Of a DNA stretch of 64,000 bases, positions 9,285-21,200 are shown piece after piece (the first letter of the stretch is position 1; every line of letters begins with the position of its first letter). The notes under the pieces are model-generated. The model was not told where the DNA came from and did no database searches. It worked only from the letters and a program-made list of their open reading frames with translations. Both the position numbers and the translations under genes were made by a program. This stretch comes from Achromobacter xylosoxidans (GTDB taxonomy: Bacteria > Pseudomonadota > Gammaproteobacteria > Burkholderiales > Burkholderiaceae_B). The stretch is from positions 3,100,001 to 3,164,000 of the forward strand of contig NZ_LN831029.1 of assembly GCF_001457475.1 (NCBI RefSeq), in the 5' to 3' direction.

Positions 9285-12200
9285 ATGAACCAGCAGACAG
9301 GCAGCGTGACCCGACGTGACAAGGGCGGACAACGGGGCGCCCCCGCATTCCGGCTGTCGCCAGCCATGCACGCCCTGGTCCTCGCCCTGTCGGCGGCGCC
9401 GGCGCTGGCGGCCGGCCCGGCGTTCGGTCCCGGCTGGTTCTCCGACAAGCGCGCCACGCAGGCGCAGACCGCGGCGACCGGGCGCCTGCCCGGCGGCGGC
9501 CTGGCCGGCATTCCGTCGACGCTGCGCGACCAGCAGCGCGCCAACCAGCAGCTGCAGCGCTCGCTCGCCAACCTGAACCGGGGCGCGGCGGCGATCGCGG
9601 CGCAGCAGGCGGCCCAGGCCGCGGCGCGCCAGGCGGCGCTGCACCAGGGGTCGCCGGTGCCGGACGGGATGGCCGAAGACGGGTTGAAGGTCGACACCAA
9701 TCCGCTGACTGCCGGCTGGCTCAATGCGCGTCCCTTGACGCCCGGCTCGCAATCCTCGCGCGGCGGCCGCACCGTCGTCACGGTCGACCAGACCGCCGAC
9801 AAGGCCATCCTGAATTGGGAGACCTTCAACGTCGGCCGCAACACCACCGTATCGTTCAAGCAGCAGGCCAGTTCGTGGTCGGTGCTGAACCGGGTCAACG
9901 ACCCGCGCGCGCGGCCCAGCCAGATACAGGGCCAGATCGAAGCGCCCGGCACCGTCATGATCGTCAACCGCAACGGCATCGTCTTCAGCGGTTCCAGCCA
10001 GGTCAATACGCGCAACCTGGTCGCCGCCGCGGTGGGGATGAGCGACGCCCAGTTCCGCAGCGGCCTGTACAGTGGCAAGACGGGTGAAAGCGCCAACGAG
10101 CGCTACACGCCCAGCTTCGGCAACGACCTGGTCGGCCAGGGCGACGCCGCCCGCGCCGGCAACGCCACCGGCGACGTGCGCGTCGAGGCCGGCGCGCGCA
10201 TCCAGACCAGCGCGCCTGGCGGCGTCACCCAGGGCGGCGGCTACGTCCTGCTGCTGGGCCGCGAAGTCCACAACGCCGGCCAGATCACGACGCCGAGCGG
10301 CCAGACGGTGCTGGCGGCGGGCGATACCTTCATCATCCGCCGCGGCCTGGGATCGGACGCCAACGTCCGTTCCACCACCCGTGGCAACGAGGTATCGGCG
10401 CGCCGCAATGCGGGCAGCCAGGCGGGCGTGGCGGCCAACACCGGCCTGATCCAGTCGCCCTTGGGCGACATCACGCTGACCGGACACGAGGTCCGCCAGC
10501 AGGGCGCGGCCATCGCCACCACGTCGGTGACCACGCGCGGCACGGTGCATCTGCTGAATTCGGCCAGCGACGCCAGCGGCAGCGTCGTGTTCGGCCGGGA
10601 TTCCACCACCGCCATCCTGATCGAGAACGACGGCACCGTCGCGCTGGATGCGCAGCGCGACACGCTGGTGCGTCCAGCGCCGGAGGAGGGCGACAATCAT
10701 CGGACCGCGGGCCAGGCTTTCGATCACCTGAGCGCCTTGCCCGATCGCCGCGACCAGTCGCGCATCGAGGTGACCAGCGGCGGCACGGTCGAGGCCCGGG
10801 ACGGCGCGCTGGCGCTGGCCACGGGGGGGCAGATCGCCATCGCGGCCAATCGCCGCACGCTGCTCAACGACGGTGCGTTGCTGGACGTCGCCGGCGCGGT
10901 CGGCGTCAAGGTGACGATGGAATCCAACAACCTCAAGATCAATATCCAGGGCAACGAACTGCGCGACGCGCCGCTCAACCGCGATGGCAAGGTCTTGAAC
11001 AACAGTGAAATCTGGATCGACCGCCGCGCGCTGGTGCAGGTGGCCAAGGGCGTGAACGGCTATGAACGCGAGCGCTGGTACACCGCCGGCGGGCTGCTGG
11101 AGGTGGGCGGCTACCTGGGCACCGAGCGCCACGGCATCGGCGAGTGGGCGGCGATCGGCGGCACGGTGACGGTGGAGGGCGGCGAGCTGGTCGCCCGCCG
11201 GGGGGCGCTCATCAACATCTCGGGCGGCACGCTGGACGTGGCGGGCGGCAACATCCAGCAGAGCTGGCTGCGGGGCGAGGACGGCCGCCTGTACGAAGTC
11301 TCGCGCGCGCCCGGCGACCTGCTCTACAAGGGCCTGTATCGCGGCTTCGAAGACACCCACGCGCGCTGGGGCCAGAGCGCCACCCGCTATTTCTACAGCG
11401 CCTTGCTGGCGCCCCGGCAGCGCTACGAAGACGGCTATACGGCCGGACGCGACGCGGGCCGCCTGGTCATCGGCACGCGCACCGCGGTGATGGAAGGCAG
11501 TATCGTGGGCGAGGCCTTCCAGGGCGAACGCCAGACCCAGGCGCGACAGGCGGTGGAGGCGGGCCTGCGGCAGCAGACCGGCTACCAGCAGTCGCAGCTG
11601 GCCCGGGCGCAGGCGGGCCAATTGATCGTTGGCCGCTATGTGGCACGCCAGATCACCGGCGCAACGACGACTTCGTGGGGGTACGACCTGGCGGCCGCGG
11701 CCAGGCAGATCCTGTTCACCGATGCCATGCCGCCGCTGGCCGACAGGCTCGGGCTGGACGGCGCCATGCCGGCGGACCGCCGCGATACCGTGTGGCTCGA
11801 TGCTGCGGCGCTGAGCCGCGCGGGCCTGGGCCAGGTCACCGCCGTGGCGGCGCAGGACGTGACCGTCGGGCAGGATCTGCGGGTCGCGTCCGGGGGCCTG
11901 ATCGAGCTATACGCGCCGAACGTCTCCATCCAGGGCGACCTGACGGCGCGCGGCGGCCGCGTGGCTGCCGGCAATGTGCTGCAGAGCGTCGAACGCGAGG
12001 TTTTCCTGGCGCCGGCCGCCAATACCTCGGCGCGGGTCGAGGTCGCGCCCGGCACAAGCATCGATGTCAGCGGCCTGTGGGCCAATCTGCGGCGCGCGCC
12101 GCAAGACGTCGATGCGCTGGCCTGGCGCAATGGCGGGCAGATCGCGCTGCGCGGCACCGGCGCGGTTGCCGTGGCGGCGGGCAGCGTGCTGGATGCGCGT

Positions 12201-15200
12201 TCGGGCGCGACACTGGACGTCAAGGGCCGGCTGAGCGGCGGCAAGGGCGGCGACGTGGCGCTGGAGCAGGTGGCGCTGAACGGCAGCGTGCCCGGTCCGG
12301 GACCCGTGGGGGTGTCGCTGGCCGGCACGGTATATGGCTACGGCGTCAACGGCGGCGGCACCCTGCGGGTCGGCGCCAACCGCGTGTTGATCAGCGATGC
12401 GGCGGATGCCGATGCCGGCGCCGATGGCCTGGTGTTGCGCGGCGACCTGTTCCAGCGCGGGTTCGCGCGCTACGACATCAACGGCGCGCAGGGCTTGACC
12501 GTTGCCGACGGCATGGCGCTGGACGTGGCGATGCCGGTCTATCGTCCCAGGTCCGAGACGCCGGATCCGCAGCTGGCCGGCTTCGATGACGCGCTGACGC
12601 TGTGGACGCCGCCGTTGTTCCAGGAGAATGCCGTCACCGGCCGGATGAGCCAGCGGCTCGGGGCCAGCCTGTCGCTGTCCGCCTTCGTTGCGGCGACGCC
12701 GCAGACGGTGGGCGCCTTGCGGATCGGCCAGGATGCCGTACTGCGGGTCGACCCGGGCCAGACCATCCGCCTGCAATCGCGCGGGCTGATGCGGGTGCAA
12801 GGCACGCTGCAAGCGCCCGGCGGCCAGATCGTGGTGGCGCGGGGCGCGGATGACCAGGGGGCCACCGCGCAACTGGGCGGCCTGCCCAACTCGGTCTGGA
12901 TCGAATCGGGCGCGAGGCTCGACGTGGGCGGCATTGCGGCGACGGCCGTGGACGCCCGTGGCCGCCGCTACGGCAAGCAGCTCGATGGCGGGCGCATCGC
13001 CATCGACGGCGAGTTCGTCGTCATTCGGCCGGGCGCGGAGCTGGAAGCGTCGGGTTCGGCGATGACCGTGGACGTGCCGGTGGATGACGGCGCCGGCGCG
13101 GGCGCCAGGCGGGTTGGCGGCAAGGGCGGCGAGATCGCGCTGGCCGCCACCGCCGGCCTCTACCTGGATGGCGCGATGCGGGCCGCGGCGGGCGGCGCCA
13201 GCGCCGCGGGCGGAGCCCTGTCGCTGAAGCTGGAAACCCCGCTGTACGCGACCGGCACGCAGCAGGCCCTGATACGGCCGCGTGAGCTGCGCATTTCGCA
13301 GACGGCGGGCGCGAGCCTGCTGCCGGCCGGCATCGCCCCGGAAAGCGCCGCGCTGGACTATGGCTTGGGCCGTATTGGCATGGACCAGATCGCGGCGGGA
13401 GGCTTTGGCGACGTGTCGCTGTATGCGCGCGACCTGTTGACCTTCGACGGCGACGTGACGCTGCAGGCGCGGCAATCGATCAGCCTGTACCAGGGCGCGC
13501 TGGGCAACACCCGGGCGGGCGCCACCGTCCGCATCATCGCGCCCTATGTGCTGTTGAGCGGCCGCACCAATCTGACTCCCGCGATCGTGCAGCAGGTCGA
13601 GGCCACGCTCAACGCGTGGAAGCCGTCGACGCTACCGGGCGCCGCGCTGTTTGAAGTCGACGCCGACCAGATCGATATCCGCAACCGCGTCAATGCCGGC
13701 ATGTCCGGCGCGGCCAGGCTGGGCGGCGGCAGCCAGTTGGCCATCGAACGTCGTGGCTACGACAACGTGGCCCTGCGCAGCCGGGGTGACCTGCGGTTCC
13801 TGGCCACCGCGGGCGCCACCGACATCCCCATCAGCGGGCAGAGCGACACCAGCGCCGTCCTGACGGCGGGCAACCTGCTGCTGGCCGGGCAGCGGGTCTA
13901 TCCCGCCACGGGCGCGAAGGGGTTGGCGGTGGCCGGGTGGCGCGGCGGCGGCGTTCCCTATGACGCCGACGCGGTGTTGCGGATCGAGGGCGTGGCCGGT
14001 CCGCAGGCTGGCGTCGCGCCGCTGTCCGTGTTCGGCGCGCTGACCTTGAACGCGCCCAACGTGGAGCAGGGCGGTAACGTGTTTGCGCCGTTGGGACGTA
14101 TCGTCATGGGCATCGGCATCAACGGCGATACCCGCCAGGTGCGGCTGCTGCCCGGCAGCCTGACCTCCGTCAGCGCGGCGGGCCTCACCGTGCCCTATGG
14201 CGGCACCGTCGACGGCCTGAGCTACCTTTACCAAGGCGCGCCGGTGGAGGCCGTGGGCGTCGGCGGCACCAACATCTTCCAGGTGGTGAGGGGCATTTCC
14301 CTGCTGGGCGGATCGATCGCGGTGGATGCCGGCGCGGTCATCGACCTGTCCGGCGGAGGCACCTTGGCGGGCGCGGGGTTCATCAGCGGGCGAGGCGGCT
14401 CCACCGATCCGCTGTTCCATCCCTTGCCGCGGTTCGATGCCGCGAGCGGCAAATTCGACCTGCCGGCGCTGTCGGACCGGCCGGTCTACGCGATCATGCC
14501 GGGCCTGGCCGACGGCTACGCGCCGGTGGCGCCGCGCGACGAAGCCAGCGGCTACGCCGGCTCGCGTCCGCGCGCCGGCGAGACCATCACGATCGGCGCC
14601 GGCGTGCCCGGCCTGCCCGCGGGCACCTATACCTTGCTGCCGTCCTACTACGCCCTGTTGCCCGGCGCCTACCGCGTCGAGCTGGGGCAGGGCGCGCTGG
14701 GCGGCAACGCCAGTACGCTGCGGGGGGGATCCTGGTCGGTCGCGGCCATCCGCGGCCTGTCCAACACCGGCGCCGTGGATGCCATGCCGCGGCAGGCGCT
14801 GGTCACCCCCGGCGACGTGCTGCGGCGGCATGCCCAGTACAACGAGATGGACTACAGCGCCTTCGTGCTGGCCGAGGCCGCGCGCAGTGGCCAGCCGCGG
14901 CCGATGCTGCCCGCCGACGCGGCGGCGCTGGAGTTCAACTATCGCAACCTGCCCGGCGCCGGGCCGGCGCTGCGGTTCGACGGCCAGGCCCGCTTCACGC
15001 CCGCCAGGGACGGCTATGGCGGCCAGTTGCTGGTTCGCACCAACGGCGCGGCGCTCGAGATCGTCAACGACGCGTCCACGGCCTCGCCGGCCGGCATCGC
15101 GCTGCGGGACAGGGATCTGAACGCGGTGGCCGCCAACCGCCTGTCGCTCGGCGGCTGGGCGTACCAGCCGGTGACGGCGGGAGACCGCCAGCTGGGCACG

Positions 15201-18200
15201 GCAGCCGGCTCCGGCGGCGACGTCATCGTGCGCGCCGGCGCCCAGTTGCGCGCGCCCGAAGTGCTGCTGATCGTCGACCAGGCGAAGTCGATCGTGGTCG
15301 AACGCGGCGCGGCCATCAATACGCTGGGGATGGGCGCCGCCCCTTATGACGCGCGCCAGGGCTACCGGTTCGGCAGCGCGGGAGGAAACAACAGCATCCT
15401 GGCCATCTCCAATGGCTGGCTGGATTTCGGCAATGGGCTGGGCGCGCAATCCGGCCGCATCGAGCTTGGCGCCTGCCCGGCGACAGCCTGCGCAGGCACG
15501 ACCCAGCTTTACTCCGATGGCACGGTGGTCTTTGGCAGCAACAATCTGGTGCTGCACGACGCCTTGCGCTATGGCACCCGCAACCTGGTGGTGGCCGCCA
15601 GCAGCCTGAACGCGGGCGGCGATGCCGCGCTGGCGGACGCGATGGCGCGCGGCGTTCTGCCCGCGGGGCTGCGCCTGTCGCAGGACCTGTTGCGCCGCCT
15701 GCTGGACGGCGACACCAGCGTCGGCGCGCCGGCGCTGGAACGGGTGATCTTCTCGTTGCGCGACTCGGTCAATTTCTTCGGCAACGTCAATCTCAGCACA
15801 CTGGATGCCGCCACCGGCAACTCCAGCCTGGCGCAATTGGTGCTGAACACGCCCGCCATCTATGGCTACGGCGGCGCCGGCGACGTCGCCACCCTGTCCA
15901 CCGATACGCTGGTCTGGAACGGCGTCGCCAACGCCGAGCCCGCCCCGATCGCGGCCGGCGGGGCGGGAACCGGCCTGGGCACGCTGAACCTGAGCGCGCG
16001 CCGGATCGTGCTGGGCGACGCCAACGGCACGCTGCAGGTGCCGCACCAGCAGATGCGGCGCCAGGCGCTGGGCTTCTCCAGCGTGCGGATGGATGCCGCC
16101 GAGCAGATCACCGCGGGCGGCGAGGGCAGCCTGGAGGTCCACCAGGCGCGCGGCGACTTCGTCGATGGCAAGTTCCAGTACCAGGGCGGCTCGCTGCTAT
16201 TGCGCACGCCCATGCTCACGGGCGGCAACGGCTCGGTCACGCGCCTGACGGCGGGCGACCTGCTGCAATTGACGGGCACCGGCGCGGCGCCGGCCGACGC
16301 CGCAGCGCCGTGGGGCGCCACGCTGACCCTGCAAGGCGGCAAAGTCGAGCTGGACAGCGCCATCGTGCTGCCCAGCGGCAAGCTGGTGGCGCAGGCCGAG
16401 CATGGCCTGACGCTGGCCAGCGGGGCGCGGCTCGACCTGGGCGGTCGCGCCGTGACCCTGGGCGACCAGACGCGCTATGGCTGGGGCGGCGACGTGGAGC
16501 TCGAAAGCCGCAAGGGGGATATCGTCCAGGCGGCCGGGTCCATCATCGATCTGTCGGCGCGCTACAACCAGGCCGGCAGGCTCACGGCCACGGCGCTGGA
16601 CGCCGGCGCCGGCCTGATCGACCTGCGCGGCGCAATCAAGGGGCAGTCCAGCGGCGAGTACGATGCCGGCGGCACCCTGGTGCCGTTCGAGGCTGGCGGC
16701 ATCGCGCTGCGGGCCCAGGCCATCGCCGACTTCGTGGCGCTGAACCAGCGCCTGACCGAAGGCGGCGTGACCGGCTCGCGCGCCTTCCAGCTCAAGCGCG
16801 GCGACCTGGTGATCGGCAATGAAATCAAGGCCCGGCGGATCAACATCGCGGTCGACGGCGGCAGCTTGACGGTCAATGGCGTGGTCGACGCCGGCGGCGC
16901 GCAGGTCGGCAGCATCCGCCTGTCGGCCCGGCGCGACCTGATCGTCAACGGCCTGCTGGACGCGCACGGCGCCTTGCTGCGCGTGGACAGCCGGGGCGAC
17001 ATCATCGACAGCCCCAACCGCGCGGTGGTCGAACTGACCGCCACGCAGGGCCGTCTGGTGCTCGGCGCCAACGCGGCCATCGACCTGCGGGCCGGCACCG
17101 GCGTGGCGGCGGGCAATGGCCCCGGCCAGCATGATGGCCGCCCGCGCGGCACGCTGGACCTGAACGCGCCGCGCCTGGGCGCCGATGACGTGGCGCTGGA
17201 CATCCTCGGCACGCCCAACGTGCTGGGCGCCGAGCGCGTGTCGGTCAATGCCTTCCGGCGCTACGACGACGCGCCCCTCGCCACGGCCCCGGACATCACC
17301 GGCCGCACGCCGCAGGTGATCACCCAGGCCTATCTGGACCAGATCGACGCGGACAGCGTCACCTACATGAACGCCGCGCTGGCCAACGCCGCGCTGGGCG
17401 CGCGGCTGCGGGGCTACGGGTTGCGCCCCGGCGTGGAGATCGTCAGCCGCGCCGCCGACGGCGATCTGCGCGTCGAGGGCGACCTGGACCTGTCGAACTA
17501 CCGCTATGGCCCCGACGCGGACCGCAATGATCCGGCGCGCCGCGGCTTCGGCGCGGCCGGCGTGCTGCTGGTGCGCGCCAAGGGCGACCTGAACATCTAC
17601 GGCAGCATCACCGACGGTTTCGCGCCGCCGCTGGGCACCGATGACGACGTCCGCGCCTGGCGCCTGATCGGCCGGGCGGGGCCGGATGACGCCAATGGCG
17701 TGGACGTGGCCGGCCAAAGCCTGATTCTGCCGCGCGCGGTCACGCTGGCCGGCGGCACGGTGTTTCCCAACACCGAGACCGAATCGCTGAATTTCGACCT
17801 GCCGATCCAGCCCAACACCATCAAGGCCAACGCGCGCCTGCCGGCCCAGGTCGAACTGGCTCAGCCCCTGACCCTGGCGGCCGGCACCGTGCTGGAGGCC
17901 GACGTGCGCGCGGCGGACGGCACGCTCTACGCCAAGGGCAGCGTGCTGCCGGCCGCCTTGACGCTGACGGCCGGCGCCCGCCTGGGCGCGGGCATGGCAT
18001 TGAACCAGGCGATCTCCGTGCGGACCTTCACCGTGCCCAAAGGCACGCCGCTGTCGATCTTCAATGCCCCGCTGGCCCTGGCCGCCGACCTGCCGCTGGC
18101 GGCCGGCGCCTACCTGCCCAGCGGAACCGACCTGCGCTTCAACGGCAGCACGGTGGAACTGCGGGACCTGAACGCCGATGGGGTACAGGGCCGCATCTGG

Positions 18201-21200
18201 GCCGTCGCGCCCATGCTGGGCCGGGGCGCTTCGTCCTGGAGTCTGCGGCTGGCCGGCGGCGCCGACCTGGATTCGGCCGACACCCGCGCGCTGCTGCCGG
18301 CTTTCCAGTTGGGCGACCGCGGGCATGTGAAGCTGTCGGATCCGCATTACCTGCAGGACCTGAGCTTCGGCCTGTTGGGCGAATCGCCCATCTTCAGCGT
18401 GATCCGCACCGGCCGCGGCGATCTCGACATCCTGGCCGGCGGCAACTTCCAGCAGGGTTCCTACTACGGCATCTACACCGCCGGCACGCCGTCGGACGCC
18501 GTGCGCGACGCCCAGGGCAATCCCATTCTCGATGCGCTGGGCAGGGACGCCTACAACCTGCCGCGGGCCTATGACGAGCTGATGAGCCGCGCGGATGGCT
18601 ACGGTTCCGTACTCGGCGCCGCCGCGGCCAATTACGAGCCGCTCGTCACCGGCGGGCAGTATGCCGCCTGGTATCCCGAGCGGGGCGGCGACCTGCTGTT
18701 GAATGTGCAAGGCGACATGCGCGGCGCGGTGCGGGGCCTGCCGTCGAAGTTCGACGGCCAGGATCCCCGTGGCGCGGCGCCCGCGCCGGGAAGCTACCCC
18801 GGCTATTGGCTGTGGCGCCAGGGGGGCGCCGGCATCGGCCAGCAGACGGCCTGGTGGATCAACTTCGGGACTTACCTGCCGTCGCCGTACTTTTCCATAT
18901 TCGAGACACCGGGCGTATCGGTGGAAGGCTTTACCGGCTTCGGCACGCTCGGTGGCGGCAATCTGTCGGTCAATGTGGGCGGCGACGCAGGCGTGCTGAC
19001 CCAGCCCGTGGCGTTGCAGAATACCTATCCCACCATGCAGGGTCTGGCGCTTGCCGTGGGCAGCACCGGGCGGATCACGCCGGACGGCAAGCGTGTGTCC
19101 ACCGGTGGCGGGGACTTGAGCCTGCGCGTCGGCGGCGCGCTGAATCCCTTGCGAACCAGCTCGAGCGATGGGGTCAATGACATTTCCGCGCCGTACTCCG
19201 ATCTGAACGGCGTCCTGACCAACCTGCGCGGCGCCATCAAGGTGGACGCGCGCAGCATCGGACGGGTCGATCCGCTGTATCGGGCGGTGGACCGATCGGA
19301 TTCCCGTGGCCTGGACCCATTGCGTCCCACGCTGGCGGCGCCATCCGGCGGTCCGGCCATCGTGGCCGGCGACGCCACCGCCGCGCTGAACGCACGCGGG
19401 GATCTGGTCCTGGGCGGCGTGGGCGATGCCGGCAGGATGTACCAGCTGTCGGCCACCCCCTTCATTCACGAGGGCGTGGAACAGCCGGGCGGGGCCAATA
19501 GCTGGTTCTCGTTGTGGACGGCGAGGACCTCGCTGGACCTGTTCGCCGCGGGCGGCGCCTTGACGCCGATCACCGCCGGCCACAACGACAACCTGGCGAC
19601 CAAGAACCAGTACCAATACAGTGCCAGTGGGTATGCGAACGTCTTTGCCTATCCTTCGCGCGTCAGCGTGGTGGCGGCTTCGGGCAGCATTTTCTATCAC
19701 GCCAGCTCGGCCAACGCCGCAACGGAATGGTCCTTTGCGCCGGGAAGCCAGGGCAGCGTGGAAATGCTTGCGCGCGGCGGCCTCTATGGCGGCGGCTATC
19801 GCACCGGCGTGTCGGGCGCCGACCCGACGTCGATCGCGGCGCCGGAACGCCCCGCCTACCAGGCCACATGGGACAGCGGGGCGGTCAGCGCCGGCAACGC
19901 CGTGGGCCTGGAGGGCGGCCTGCTCGCCTTCGGCACGGACTCGGCGGCGGGGCGTCCCGCCCTGTCCAACGCGGGGATCGCGCGCTTCTATGCGGGTGGC
20001 GACATCGTGGGCCTGTCTACCGGCAGCACGATAACGACCAAGGACGGCATCGAGTACCACGCCGCCCGTCCCGTCAGCATCCAGGCTGGCGGCGACATCG
20101 TCAACCTCAAGGCCCTGGTCCTGAATCACCAACCCAACGACGTTTCCCGCGTCGTCGCCGGCCGTGACATCCTCTATGCCAACGTCGACGTGGCCGGCCC
20201 CGGCTGGCTGGAAGTCAGCGCCGGCCGCAACCTGACGCAGGAAGACAAGGGCCGCCTCACCAGCATCGGCCCGATCAACGGCGGGCAGACCACCGGCAAG
20301 GGCGGTGCAGGCATCGTTGCCAGCGCCGGCGGCCAAGGCGACTACGCGGCGTTTGCGCGCCGCTACCTGGACCCGGCCAATCGCGCCGATCCGGGCCAGC
20401 CGCTGTCCGGCCAGGCGGGCAAGACGGCCAAGACCTACGAAGGCGAACTGCTCGACTGGCTGCGCGCGCAGCATGGCTACGGCGGCGCCGCGGACGGGGC
20501 GCGCGCCTATTTCGATGCGCTGCCGGCCGAGCAGCAGCGCGTGTTCCTGCGCCAGGTCTACTACGCCGAACTGACGGCGGGCGGCCGCGAGTACAACGAC
20601 CCGATCGGGCCGCGCGCCGGCAGCTACGCCCGCGGTCGCCAGGCGATCGCCGAGCTGTACCCGACGACCGGCGCGGATGGCCGGCCGATCCGCTACCAGG
20701 GCGACATCACGCTGTTCGGCGGTTCCGGCATCCAGACGCTGTACGGCGGCTCGATCCACCTGATGGCGCCGGGCGGCCAGGTGGTCTTCGGCGTCGAGGG
20801 CGTGGCGCCGCCGTCCACCGCCGGCATCATCACCCAGGGCGCCGGCGACATCCAGATGTACGCCAAGGGCAGCATCCTGCTGGGCCAGAGCCGGGTCATG
20901 ACCACCTTTGGCGGCAACATCCTGGGCTGGTCGGCCGAGGGCGACATCAACAGCGGCCGGGGCGCCAAGAGCACCGTGGTGTATACGCCGCAGCGGCGCC
21001 TGTATGACGACGTCGGCAACGTGACGCTGTCGCCCACCGTGCCCAGCACCGGCGCCGGGATCGCCACCCTCAACCCGATTCCAGAGGTGCCGCCGGGCGA
21101 CGTCGACCTGGTGGCGCCGCTGGGCACCATCGACGCGGGCGAGGCGGGCATCCGCTACTCGGGCAACGTCAACCTGGCGGCGCTGCAGGTGGTCAACGCG

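Noticed and set aside
16310..16822. Other rightward frames of 150-380 codons inside known genes
   Set aside because: They are alternative frames of GC-rich genes with Arg/Ala/Gly-rich low-complexity products.
16197..20759. A 1520-codon leftward frame inside the giant adhesin gene
   Set aside because: The composition is typical of antisense to a GC-rich beta-helix gene; no motif or start signal supports it.
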